Shown here: positions 10,985 to 21,440 of the stretch, one piece after another
Layout of the letters: every line of letters begins with the position of its first letter
How positions within the stretch are numbered: position 1 is the first letter of the stretch
Origin: Rhizophagus irregularis
Lineage: Eukaryota > Glomeromycota > Glomeromycetes > Glomerales > Glomeraceae
Assembly: GCF_026210795.1 (NCBI RefSeq)
Contig: NC_089458.1
Coordinates: forward strand, 1,302,001 to 1,366,000
Direction: 5' to 3'
DNA: 64,000 bases
Translations under genes and position numbers: made by a program
The notes under the pieces: generated by a model
Seen by the model: the letters and a program-made list of their open reading frames with translations, nothing else
Told to the model about the DNA's origin: nothing
Databases searched by the model: none

Positions 10985-12662
10985 ACAATTAATCAATGGC
11001 CTGATATAAAAACAAATACAGTACTTCAATATGATTCTAAGTTTATAAATGTTGAAACGTGGGGTTATCCTGCACTATCTAAACGACCAAATCGAAGTAA
11101 CTCACATAATTCCTTCCAAAGGAACTATACTTTCAGAAAGCTATTACTGACTATCTTAGAGAAATTAGAGAGGTAACCTCAGATTATATACATATTTATT
11201 GTTAATTTTTAAATTATTTATTTATTAATTTAAATTTAAGTTGATTGAAGCAACCATTGCACAACGCTGGTCAGGCATTAATTTTCAAAATGTATTATTT
11301 GTTCTACTGTTCCTGCAGAATATTCATGCAGTGAAATAGCCGTTATCAGAAATTGTGTTTTTAATGCACGATTAATTGAAGAAAAATGCTCAAAAAATTT
11401 ACAATTTACTACAGAACGTAAGTAAAAGAAATTTTGAATTTCCATCAGATTAGGACCACATTAATATTACTACTCTGTTAATGTAAGTGATATAATTTTT
11501 TTCACAGCTGAAGCAGTTGCAATTAATTGCTTGAAATATATGGGAAAAGATGACATAGGATGTAGTTTTTCATACGTCAAATATTTTTAATATAAATCAT
11601 TAAATCGACTTTCTTTATTATTAAATTTAGTAAATTTTATGGTAGTTAACTGTGATGGTGTTACTGTAGACTTAACTACTCGCAAGTTACTTGAAAATAA
11701 CAAAATGAGTGAAGTTTACGAACGTAGTGGAGATCTCTGTGGGAGTACATTTATTGATCAAGAATTTATTAAATTTTTACATAGAAAACTTGGAAGAAAT
11801 GCCATAGGTTTATTAAGAGAAAATTATTATGACCAATTTCAATACATGATTCAAGATTTCTGTCGAAATGTAAAATTACTTTTCACAGGAGATCCAAGCG
11901 AATATAGACTTTATGAGCTAGAAATCGAAGAAACTGTTCCGGTTCTATTACAATATATCAAGGGTAAAGACAAGGAAGACATAAAAGAAAATGAATGGGT
12001 TGTCGATATTGAATATAAAGATATAAAAGCAATGTTTGATCCTATTGTTGATCGAATTATTAAGTTGATACATTCACAACTTTCTAATGCTCGAAAAGAG
12101 TGTTCTGTAATGTTCTTAGTTGGAAGTTTTAGGTAAATCAAAATATTTACAAAAAAGGGTTAAACACATTTATTTGTTTTATTTATTACAGTATTTTTAT
12201 TTAAATGAAATAAAATTCCGTAGTATTAATTAAATAATTTTTAGCAACTAAAATTACATACGTAATAATATTCTAAGAAATCGCTTCCTATATTTGAAAA
12301 ACATGAAACGTGCATAGAAATATAATAAAATTTATTTGTACTGTTACTGTGGGTATTGAAAAGAAAATAAAATTAATATAAATTTTTTTTAACTCGTTCA
12401 GTTTATGACAGACGGACCTTCATTGTATAGCTAGACTTGGTATAAAAATCAAAAAGTTACAATTTTTTTACACAAATTTCGAAGTTTCATTACTTTAAAA
12501 CTTTAGTAAGTTTTAAACCACTTTATACAATGCAAAGTATTGTGATGAACCTGGTATGATGTGTTTTTGGTTGTTCATCTTTCTGGTTCAAAGACACCTT
12601 AGTGAACTATTATTTGAGTTTACCTTGAAATTTAATGTCAATGTAAAGAATGAAATAAAATA
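10985..12662 (+). pseudogene. Decayed Hsp70-like gene copy B (exons 2-6, rearranged)
   Basis: Remnants appear in gene order: exon 2 from NQWPDIKTNTVLQYDSKF (10988 on) to 11171, with an internal gap; exon 3 at 11241-11416; exon 4 at 11508-11560, truncated; exon 5 from 11633 to about 12160. Within exon 5, 165 codons (11639-12136) are still open, but the phosphate-2 loop reads VNCDGVTVDLT where the intact copy has VDCGGGTVDLT, so nucleotide binding would be impaired even if expressed. A segment copied from the 3' flank of the neighbouring gene follows (12165-12410), and only then a frame-broken exon 6 remnant (12411-12662, DEPGM still legible). The first exon with the coiled coil is missing. Confidence 0.85.
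12165..12410. repeat. Copy 1 of a duplicated ~230-bp segment (inside pseudogene B)
   Basis: From GTTTTATTTATTACAG to AACTCGTT.AGTTTATGA this matches 16045-16270 closely, with small insertions (for example TTAAATAATTTTTAG) and scattered substitutions. The other copy lies directly downstream of the stop codon of the second Hsp70-like gene. Here it sits between exon 5 and exon 6 remnants, so the pseudogene was assembled from more than one parent copy or received the segment by insertion. No terminal inverted repeats are visible. Confidence 0.75.
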
Positions 12663-13134
12663 ATATTAAATTTAATTATTATTATAATGACTTCCAATAG
12701 TTTCAAAATGAATAAACGAATTTCCAAATCTTCCTCTAACTTTTGCTTTCCATTTGCTAAACAATTTTTCTGTGTTTGAAGTCGGTGTTGTTTTACTTAT
12801 CATCATAAATTGACTTTTATTTATACATTATTTTATAACACGCGATTTCCTAAATATATGCGTGTCCGCGCCAATCAGAAGAGATTTTTGTCTTCCCTGA
12901 TAATCCGATGTTTGAGACATCAAATTAACTTTTAATTTAGTTTTGCCAACCAAATTTAAAGTGGTACTCATGCTGTAAAAAACCTGGTTTCGAAAGCTAT
13001 TTAACAATCATGTTCTGACTAATTTCTTTAATATAGAGCCGATCATTTACGTAATTAGGTACACGTGATAATTCGCCGATCATTAATTCATATATACTGT
13101 AAATGTGAAACCACATTACGAAAAAAAAATAATC
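12663..13134. other. Promoter region of the second Hsp70-like gene
   Basis: 472 bp between pseudogene B and the next start codon. A CACGTGAT element at 13062-13069 lies 73 bp before the ATG and a TATATACTG stretch follows at about 13091. No ORF of note. Confidence 0.45.
13062..13069 (+). promoter_or_regulatory. CACGTGAT element before Hsp70-like gene 2
   Basis: Exact CACGTGAT, 73 bp upstream of ATG 13135, in the same orientation as the copies before Pmp3, TIM22 and eIF2-beta. It resembles a bHLH (Cbf1-type) site; function inferred. Confidence 0.4.
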
Positions 13135-16011
13135 ATGAATTTATTGGAGAAATTTGATAAATTAAATAATAGATTAACAAGTTTATTAGAAGAAAATAAA
13201 GAACTTAAACAACATTATAAAAATCTTCAAGAGCAACATCAGGAATTAAAAGAAAAACTTGATGAAAGTGATTATAAAAATCTTCAAGAAGAAAATGAGG
13301 ATTTAAAACAACGTATTCTAAATCAAGAAAAACAAAAAACAAATTTATTAAGAGAAAATGAAAGGCTTAACCAACAATGTAAAAATCTTCAAGGAGAAAA
13401 TATGGATTTAAAACAACGTATTTTAAATCAAGAAAAACAAAAAACAAATTTATTAGGAGAAATTGAAATGCTTAAACAACAATATAAAAATCTTCAAGAT
13501 AAATTTAACGAAATAGATTATAAAAATCTTCAAGAAGAGAATAAAAAATTAAAAGAAAATTTTAACAAGAAAGAAAAACAATTTCAACAACATATTATAA
13601 ATTTAGAAAAACAAAAAAATGAACAACTTGAAATATTTTCTCAAAATTTGGAAAAAGCCTTGGGAAAGTTGGAATTGGATGAATTAAATGAAGTTAATGA
13701 AAATGATATTAAAAATTCTAAAAATTCTAAAGAAAATGAAAATGATATGAAAAATTCTAAAAATTCTAAAGAAAATGAAAATGATATTAAGAATTCTAAA
13801 AATTCTAAAGAAAAAAATAAGCCTACAATATTTCCTTTAATTGATGATGATATTAAAGACAAGGAATTTATCCAACATATTGATGATCCCTCTGGCTCTG
13901 TTCCATTTTCATCTGAAGATAAAAGTAATCGATCAGAAAATGAACACTCAAGGGGTTCTTCTAACGAAAGTACGTAGTAATAAATGTTTTTTTGTAATTT
14001 TTTAAAAAAAATAATTATTTGTGATTAAAATGAAAAAAATTAATTTAGGAGACAATATCAAAGTCGTGGTTGGACTAGACTTTGGAACAACTTATTCTGG
14101 ATTCTCTTATTGCCATACTGCTGAACCGAAAAATATTATTACAAATAATCAATGGCCTGATATAATGGGGTATTTGAAAACAAATACAGTACTTCAATAT
14201 GATTCTAAATTTATAAATGTTGAAACGTGGGGATATCCTGCACTAGCTAGACGACCAAGTCGAAAAAATCAAAGGGAAAAGAATGAAAGTGAAACAAGAC
14301 CAGTCGAATTATTTAAATTGCATTTAACTTGTAATAAGAAACCTTACCTTCCAAGGGAATTATGCTATAAAAAGGCTATTACTGACTATCTTAGAAAAAT
14401 TGGAGAGGTAACCTCAATATAATTTATAATATTATTTATTGTTAATTTTTAAATTATTTACTAAATAAATTAAATTATAAGGTAATCAAAGAGACAATTG
14501 ATGTACGCTTGTCATCACCTGCCGATTTCTTTCGACATGTATTATTGGTTATTACTATTCCTGCAGAATATTCAAACAAAGAAATAGCTATTATGAGAGA
14601 TTGTGTTTTTAATGCAGGATTGATTGGAGAAAAATACTCAAGAAATTTACGATTTATTACAGAACGTAAGCAAGGAAATTTTTAGATCTTCATCAGTTAT
14701 TTTGTTGGTTAAAACATATATTAGGACCATTAAATATTATTACTTTGTTAATGTGAGTGATATAATTTTTTTCACAGCTGAAGCAGTAGCAATTAATTGC
14801 TTGAATGATATGGGAAAAGATAACATACTAACAATAGGATGTAGGTTATGTACATTTTTCATATGTCTAATATTCTAAAAAAATTCACTAAATCGATTTT
14901 CTTATTATTAAACTTAGCAAATTTCATGATAGTTGACTGTGGTGGTGGTACTGTGAAATTACCGAACGTGCTGGAGATTTCTGTGGAAGTACATTTATTG
15001 ATAAAGAATTTATCAATTTTTTACGTAAAAAACTTGGAAGTAAGGCCATAGATCTATTAACAGAAAATCATTACGGCCACCTTCAATATATAGTTCAGGA
15101 ATTCTGCGAAATTACAAAATTTCCTTTCACAGGAAACAGAGAAGATTATGGGTATGAGCTAGATATTGAAGATTTTCCAATTCTATTAGAATATATCAGT
15201 GAGGAAACCAAAGATGAATTGGAAAAAACTGAATTTCTTATTAAAATCGATTGTGATGCTATAAAAGCAATGTTTGATCCTGTTATCAGTAGAATTATTA
15301 GTTTGATACATTCACAACTTGATAGCATTCAAGAAGAATGCTCTGCAATTTTTTTAGCTGGAGGTTTTAGTGAATCAAAATATTTACAAAAAAGGATTGA
15401 ACAAGAATTTCAACATGTAGTAAAAAATATCCGTGTACCTACGCGTCCTATTGCAGCAATTTCACGTGGAGCTGTAATGTATGGATTATCTTTAAAAAAA
15501 GGCAATGTTATTTCTACAAGAATCCTTAAATATACTTACGGTATTGAAGTAGTAAATTACTGGGTAAAGTATTTTATATTTGATATTTAATCTTATATAT
15601 AAACTTATATAAACTGTTTCAAGGAATTCTTATTTTACATTATTTTAGATGGACGGAGATCCAATCAGTAGAAAACTTCATAATGGACGCATTGTTAGAT
15701 TTCATTGTTTAGCTAGACGTGGTACTCAGGTTGAAACAAATGAAACAGTTAAAACATTTTTTACACCACTTTCTCCTCTCCAAACCAGAATAAGTTTTAA
15801 TATATTTTTTACTAAAGAATATAATGCAAAATATTGCGATGAACCTGGTATGCGGTTTTTGGGAAAACTTGTTGTTAATCTTCCTGGTTCAGGCCTCCTT
15901 GATAGGCTATTATTTGAGTTTACCTTTGGACAAATGGAGATTACTGTCAATGTAAAGAATGAAACTGATGGACAAAGATATATTACCACTTTTAAATTGG
16001 AAGCTGATTAG
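13135..16011 (+). CDS. Second coiled-coil/Hsp70-like gene, frame disrupted in exon 5
   Basis: A paralogue of 6397-8994 with the same exon plan: 13135-13969, 14049-14407, 14482-14665, 14778-14840, 14918-15563, 15649-16011. Exon 1 codes for a longer coiled coil (about 278 aa) containing internal tandem repeats. The ATPase start VVVGLDFGTTYSGFSY and the adenosine motif GGFSESKYLQKRIEQEF are intact, and splice phases at all exon borders match the paralogue. In exon 5, however, the sequence jumps from GGGTV straight to the codons for EITERAGDFCG: compared with the paralogue about 43 nt are missing, the frame shifts, and translation would stop at 15051. Downstream codons remain well conserved, so the break is recent, a polymorphism or an assembly error. 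As read, the product would be a coiled coil plus an incomplete ATPase lobe. Confidence 0.8.
13276..13485 (+). repeat. Two 105-bp tandem repeats within coiled-coil exon
   Basis: Units 13276-13380 and 13381-13485 are near-identical and a third, shorter start (AAAAATCTTCAAG) follows at 13486. 105 bp is 35 codons, exactly five heptads, so each duplication lengthens the coiled coil without breaking its register. Encoded core: KNLQ.EN.DLKQRILNQEK. Confidence 0.85.
13699..13815 (+). repeat. Three 39-bp tandem repeats encoding ENDIKNSKNSKEN units
   Basis: Three consecutive 39-bp units (13 codons) encode EN-D-(I/M)-KNSKNSKEN in the linker between coiled coil and ATPase. The intact paralogue has no such block. 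The units differ by one or two bases, so the expansion is recent. Confidence 0.85.
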
Positions 16012-16044
16012 ATGATTTGTTATGATAATGTATATTGTTATTTA

Positions 16045-16270
16045 TTTATGTTTTATTTATTACAGTATTTTTATTTAAATGAAATAAAATTCCGTAGTAT
16101 TAGTTGACAACTAAAATTAAACACAGTAATAAGATTCTAAGAAATCGCTTCCTATATTTGAAAAACATGAAATGTACATAAAAATATAATAAATTTTGTT
16201 TGTACTGCTACTGTGGGTATTGAAAGAAAATAAAATTAATATAAATTTTTTTTAACTCGTTTAGTTTATG
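16045..16270. repeat. Copy 2 of the duplicated ~230-bp segment (3' flank of Hsp70-like gene 2)
   Basis: Begins about 35 bp after the stop codon of the second Hsp70-like gene and matches 12165-12410. It probably includes the natural 3' untranslated region of this gene family. Confidence 0.7.
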
Positions 16271-16905
16271 AGTCTAAACATCCAGAAACCCTTTAGGTTT
16301 AGGTATATACCGAACTTAATTTCAGAACCTGCATTTATTATTCCGGATCCCGAATTCCGAATCTACCCAAAACTCTCAAGACATTTATATACCGAAATAT
16401 AACCGAAACCTATTAGTTCGCTTTGTTTGTTACATAAGATTATATTAATAAAATTAAATTATCATGAATTAAAGTTACTTGCAACATAGTGACTTTTGTC
16501 TATTTCGTCTGATCGTCTCCTTGCTTAAGAAAGGCTTTTTTGGACGTCCACCGGTACTATTTGCAGACTGTTTTTTTTGAATTTGATGGTAAACTAGCCA
16601 ACATTATTATTTAAAGAAGAAAAAGACCTCTAAATTAAGTCTTAAAAATAAGATGATTATCAAACATCGATCTATCAAATATCGATCTTTATTAAATATT
16701 TGGATTATCGCGTGATTAAACTTAATCCGTGAGTTTCGGGAATTGGGTTGGTTTCAGAATTAATTCCAGAATATCGGGATTGGTTTTAAGATAACCGAAA
16801 TTAGTTTCTGGTTTTGGAATTTGTTTAGAGTTTCGGGTGAGATTTCGATTCGTATATTCCGAAACCCGAAACTTTCAGAGGTTTCGAGTCCCATGTTTAG
16901 AAATT
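16271..16905. mobile_element. Decayed transposon-like element with diverged inverted arms
   Basis: The two ends are rich in TTTCGG/CCGAAA words in opposite orientation: the left arm (16271-16410) starts with TCTAAACATCCAGAAACC and the right arm, read on the minus strand, with TCTAAACATGGGACTCGAAACC. Between them, on the minus strand at about 16465-16575, 37 codons stay open and read ...TGGRPKKPFLSKETIRRNRQK..., a basic GRPKK motif such as occurs in transposase- or DNA-binding-type proteins. The arms are strongly diverged and no target duplication is clear, so this is a degenerate copy; the superfamily cannot be named. Confidence 0.4.
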
Positions 16906-17822
16906 CATATAATCTAACATATTCAGGCCCCACATCACTTATTTGATTTTAAAGCTAAACAATTGATTTCTTCATGACATCTTTGCCGTCTCATTTTGGC
17001 CAACTCTTTTATTTACTGTATTTGGAACAACTTCAAGGATTTATCCGGAAAGCACACTTTTGTTTGTAAAATATTGGAAAATCACTAATTTGAAAATTTG
17101 ACATGAAATCTCAATTTCGAAAGAGATACAAATTTGGCACTGATCTAAGTGACCGATTACGAGAGTTAAAGCTGAATAATCAATTCAAAAGGCTTTAAGC
17201 TTCAACTGTACAGCGTACATATCGGATTATTAATTTAAGGAAGCGAGACTTATAATAGGCTGAATAGATAATGCTGTTTCTTACGGCATATGTAAATATC
17301 CAAATATAATGAATAGTATATAAATATCCGTTTAATTAGTTGATTTAAAATTTCATCTTTAAATTCTAGACTAAATTCATGATATCAATTTAGTTAAATG
17401 AACTTTGATCATATCATGCCACTTGTAGTATCTCAATGACTTTTTTGTTCCACTATTTTAAGGGTATGTAGGATATGTATCGCCAGTCTGATTCGCAAGA
17501 TGTCCTAGAACTTATTTTTTTTTAGAGTCTGCTATTAAAGTCTTTTACAAAAAATCTATTTTTTGCGAGAAGCCCTATAAATATGTAATATATTTTTGCT
17601 ACTGAGATTCAACAAAAATAAACGAATAATTTTTAAACCCAATTATGATGACTTCAATTAAAATAGCGTTATAATAGAGCATTATTTATAATATCTAACA
17701 TATACAATAGTATTATATCCAGCATATACAGCAGTCTTTGATATATAATATCCAGCATATACCGTACTAACCGTAGTACTTCAGTTACAGACTTCCCTTT
17801 TTACTACAAACTACAAAGTAGG
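16906..17822. other. Intergenic region
   Basis: Mixed AT-rich DNA without a credible ORF. Near 17700-17780 the word ATATCCAGCATATAC and close variants recur three times, a small degenerate tandem repeat just downstream of the minus-strand gene's stop codon. Confidence 0.4.
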
Positions 17823-18518
17823 TTATTGTAAAGATAAAAGATAATCATTTGAATACTTGATAAAATATTCCAATAAAATCTTTAAAATTTCCAAATAATA
17901 ATCAGTAAAAGAATTATAATTAATATGACCAATTTCTTCAAGAATAATATCATTTAATTTATTATCATCATTAAAAACAATATTTCTATAATCTTCCAAT
18001 AAATCTTTTAAAGATTTTCCATCAAAACTTTCAAGAAATTCCAAACCTCTAGGATTTTCATTTCTATAAATAAGAAAATTATCATTAATAAAATTTAACC
18101 ATAATCTAATACTAAGAATTTCATTACATAAATCTTTATATAATAATAATAAATCATCTTGATTTGGTATTAAATAATTTGAATCTTTAATCCATAATAA
18201 TTCTTCAACCCAAAAAGTTGAAGCAAATTGTATATAACCATTTAATAAAGTATTTTGAATTTGTTTTTTTATAATATTATTAAAAGATTTTTGTAATATT
18301 AATAATGATTGTAATTTTAATATTTCATCAATTAAATCCCAATAATTTAAATATTTTGAATATTTTTTATAATAATAAGAATACCATGGAAGATTATTTT
18401 TTAAATATATAACATCTGAATCAAGGATTAATCCTATATATAATTGTCTATATGCGTTATCTAATTTTATAAGATGAATATCAAGTTTTGAGATGGACGC
18501 GTTGTTATCAGATGTCAT
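17823..18518 (-). CDS. Hypothetical protein, 231 aa, single exon
   Basis: An uninterrupted 231-codon frame starting MTSDNNASISKLDIHLIKL. It is rich in Leu, Ile, Asn, Tyr and Asp, appears fully alpha-helical and has no signal peptide or membrane span. A frame this long in such AT-rich DNA, with balanced hydrophobic/charged periodicity, is unlikely by chance. Patches such as LPWYSYYYKKYSKYLNYW and FASTFWVEELLWIKDSNYL show aromatic clusters typical of helical repeat or F-box-associated proteins in this kind of genome, but I do not recognise a family. Upstream (18540-18870) lies a minisatellite instead of ordinary promoter sequence. It may be a lineage-specific gene. Confidence 0.6.
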   Translation of the reverse strand: MTSDNNASISKLDIHLIKLDNAYRQLYIGLILDSDVIYLKNNLPWYSYYYKKYSKYLNYWDLIDEILKLQSLLILQKSFNNIIKKQIQNTLLNGYIQFASTFWVEELLWIKDSNYLIPNQDDLLLLYKDLCNEILSIRLWLNFINDNFLIYRNENPRGLEFLESFDGKSLKDLLEDYRNIVFNDDNKLNDIILEEIGHINYNSFTDYYLEILKILLEYFIKYSNDYLLSLQ

Positions 18519-18544
18519 GATTTTTTAGGATTTTAAGGGAAAAA

Positions 18545-18865
18545 TAGGTGATATTTGACAATTCGGAATAGTTATAGTGTAGTTGACAATTTGGAATAGT
18601 TGTGTACTGTTTGTTTTGCAATAGAGATAGTTGACAGTTGTGTACTGGTTTGCAATAGGAATAGTTGAAATTTGATAATTTGGAATAGATGTACACTTTT
18701 TTGACAATTTGGAAATTGGAATAGTTGTACACTTTTCGTCAACAGAAATAGTTGACAATTTGGAATAGTTGTACCCTTTTTTTTGTAATAGGAATAATTG
18801 AAACTTGACAAATTGGAAATTGGAAAAAGTTTGTACACTTTTTTTTTTCGCAATAGGAATAGTTG
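18545..18865. repeat. Degenerate minisatellite (GGAATAGTTG/GACAATTTGG units)
   Basis: The words GGAATAGTTG, TTGACAATTTGGAATAG and GTACACTTTT alternate about ten times over 320 bp in units of roughly 25-40 bp. It sits immediately upstream of the single-exon gene and would overlap its promoter. Frames on the minus strand stay open for 74-93 codons only because the repeat lacks stops. Confidence 0.75.
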
Positions 18866-21112
18866 AAAAACAGTTTAAACCCGTTTATAATATCACTTAA
18901 ACTATAATTAAGCTAATTAAGCTTATTTTTGATACTATCATAAACTAACGTTTTTTATACTATAAATTAATCATATGATGTCGCGATGTCGCGTAACAGT
19001 ACATAAAAAATTAAAAAGAGAATTTTTTTTTTTTAGCGCATACATAAAACATTTAACTTGAATTATTATAATAAAAAAATCAGGATATTTTTTTCATCTT
19101 TCGGAAAATAAATTTCATCTCGGGAAATAAAATTTATAGTGATATTTATATTTATTATATACTGTATATATAAATTACGTCAAAGTAATCAATATATAAC
19201 TGGACAATTCTATAAATATTTTAAAGTATAATTATTCTATTAATTCTCTTTATAGTCAAGTTTGCTTGGATATCAACAGAACTAGATTATAATCAATATA
19301 ATGATTATAATGATTATAATGTGCTTTTATTATAAACTTTTATAAACTCTTATAAACTCTCCGGTTTAATAACAAGATATAATTGTGTATTACAAGATTT
19401 ATTACAAGATATAATTGTTTGTTTATTACAATATATAGACAAAATATAGTTAAGTTTATTACAAGTTATAGTTACTAAGACAATAAGACAATTTTTTTTA
19501 AAAAATTTCTTAGACCTGGGTTAGCCGATAAATCTGATAAATCCGATAAATCTGGTAGGAATTAAAATTTTAAGGTGGGTCTTGATGATCATTGAAAAAT
19601 CTCAGCCAAAGATAATCTACATGTATTTATTTCTTTTTTTATGCGAATAAGCGAATGAAATTTTTTCAAGTTTAACATAGTATTATTGTGTACTTTATAT
19701 GATATTGTATATATAGAATTTATCATTTATCTTATAATTTATTTAATTTATTGGATATAAATTACTTAAAAAAATTCTGCTACTATCGATACTATTTGAT
19801 ATGTACAGTGTACAGTAAAGTATATTTTAAAATATTTAATATTTACATCAGTTATTTAATGTTTTACAAGTTTATTAAAAAATAATATATATACAGTACA
19901 TATAAAATTATCAGTAGTATAATAGTAATTTTTTAGTATATTGCTAATAAAAATGGGCGTTATGAATTCACGATAAATAAATTTTTTACATCAATTTTTT
20001 TTTGACGTATTTTTCAGCAATTTCATTGTCATAGTAATCTTGTGTATCCCATTTAAAGAATACGCGACAATTTAAATTTGCACTTTTACAATTAATATTG
20101 TCTTATTTTAATTATTTTAATTCTTACCCTATTTATCCTGCAGATTACGCAGGTTACAACATAAATATATATCGTTAAATCTATGATGTTGAGAAAATCA
20201 CGGTGATAGCAAAAATGTGAAAAATGGGATAACAATTCAAAAATAAATAAATAATATACATATAGCGTATTATTATTATATATATATGTCGTATTATTAT
20301 ATATATATTGATATATCGTATTATTATATATATGTATTTATTATATATACAGTATGTATATACCGTATTATTATATATATATATTCTTTTTATTATTTTT
20401 ATTAATTTACTGATTTTTACCCGGATTTTTATTCGTACAATCAGTATATTAAAAAGGCAACAAATAAAGGACAAAAATCTGTATAAAATATCGCGTCTTT
20501 TGTCAAACAAGAAATTTAAACACAAAAAAAAATTAAATTACAAATCGGAATAATTTCAATCTAAAAAAAAAAAATATCTTGAATATCCTTAAATATCTTG
20601 ATGAAAAAAAATGAGGGGGATTATTTTATTAAATTATTGAAATGTCATTTTTCTTGATCCGTGCGTATTTTTTATTATCGACATACTTGAATGATCGAAC
20701 TGTAATTTTTAAATATAGTTAGTTATACGGAATATGTTATCCAATTGGGATATGATATCCATTTGAAAAAAGAAAAAAACGCGATTTTTATTTTTTTGTT
20801 TATGATATTCATCAATATATAGTAAATTGTTTATCCCTATCCAGTAATGTTTGTTTTTTTTTTATTTTTATTGGCGTTTTTATTTATTTTAAAAATAACT
20901 GATTTAATATACATTAATATCAAGGGAACCCTTATTAATAGAATATTCGGAAACTATATATTTTTACATTTTTACATTTTTTTACCGTTTTTACCTAAAC
21001 GTAATTATTACGGGAAAATGCCAATTTTTCATGGGGAGAATGATGGAAAGGTGGGGAACTGGAAAATGGGAATTAATAATTTCCGATAAAATAGATAAAA
21101 TAGATAAAATAT

Positions 21113-21172
21113 TAAGTACAGACGTAAGTACAGTTCGTAAGTACAGTAGTAAGTACAGAGTAAGTATAGTTA
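21113..21172. repeat. AAGTACAG(T) short tandem repeat
   Basis: TAAGTACAG recurs four times in 60 bp with small spacers, following three copies of ATAAAATAG (21087-21110). Confidence 0.6.
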
Positions 21173-21389
21173 TATATACAAATTATCATAAGTTCATAAC
21201 ATCATCATTTGTTCATTTATTGTCATTATTATATTATTCAGCTATTATTTATTTATTTATTATTTTATTTATTTATTTATTTATTTATTAATATATCTTT
21301 ATTAATATATATTATTTACTATTTAAACTACTTATTATTATATAATATATATTATATATTCGATTTTATATTATATAATTCTATTTATT

Positions 21390-21440
21390 ATATATTACAT
21401 TTATATATTACATTTATATATTACATTTATATATTATATT
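21390..21440. repeat. 14-bp tandem repeat (TATATATTACATTT)
   Basis: Three to four consecutive units of TTATATATTACATT within TA-rich DNA. Confidence 0.65.

Noticed and set aside
20181-20553. Overlapping frames of 81-114 codons on both strands
   Set aside because: They run through a TA/TTATTA microsatellite; the encoded Ile/Tyr-rich strings mirror the repeat and have no conserved look.
20847-21089. 80-codon hydrophobic frame (MFVFFLFLLAFLF...)
   Set aside because: Phe/Leu-rich string from T-rich DNA; no promoter, splice or family support, and the end is unrelated low-complexity sequence.
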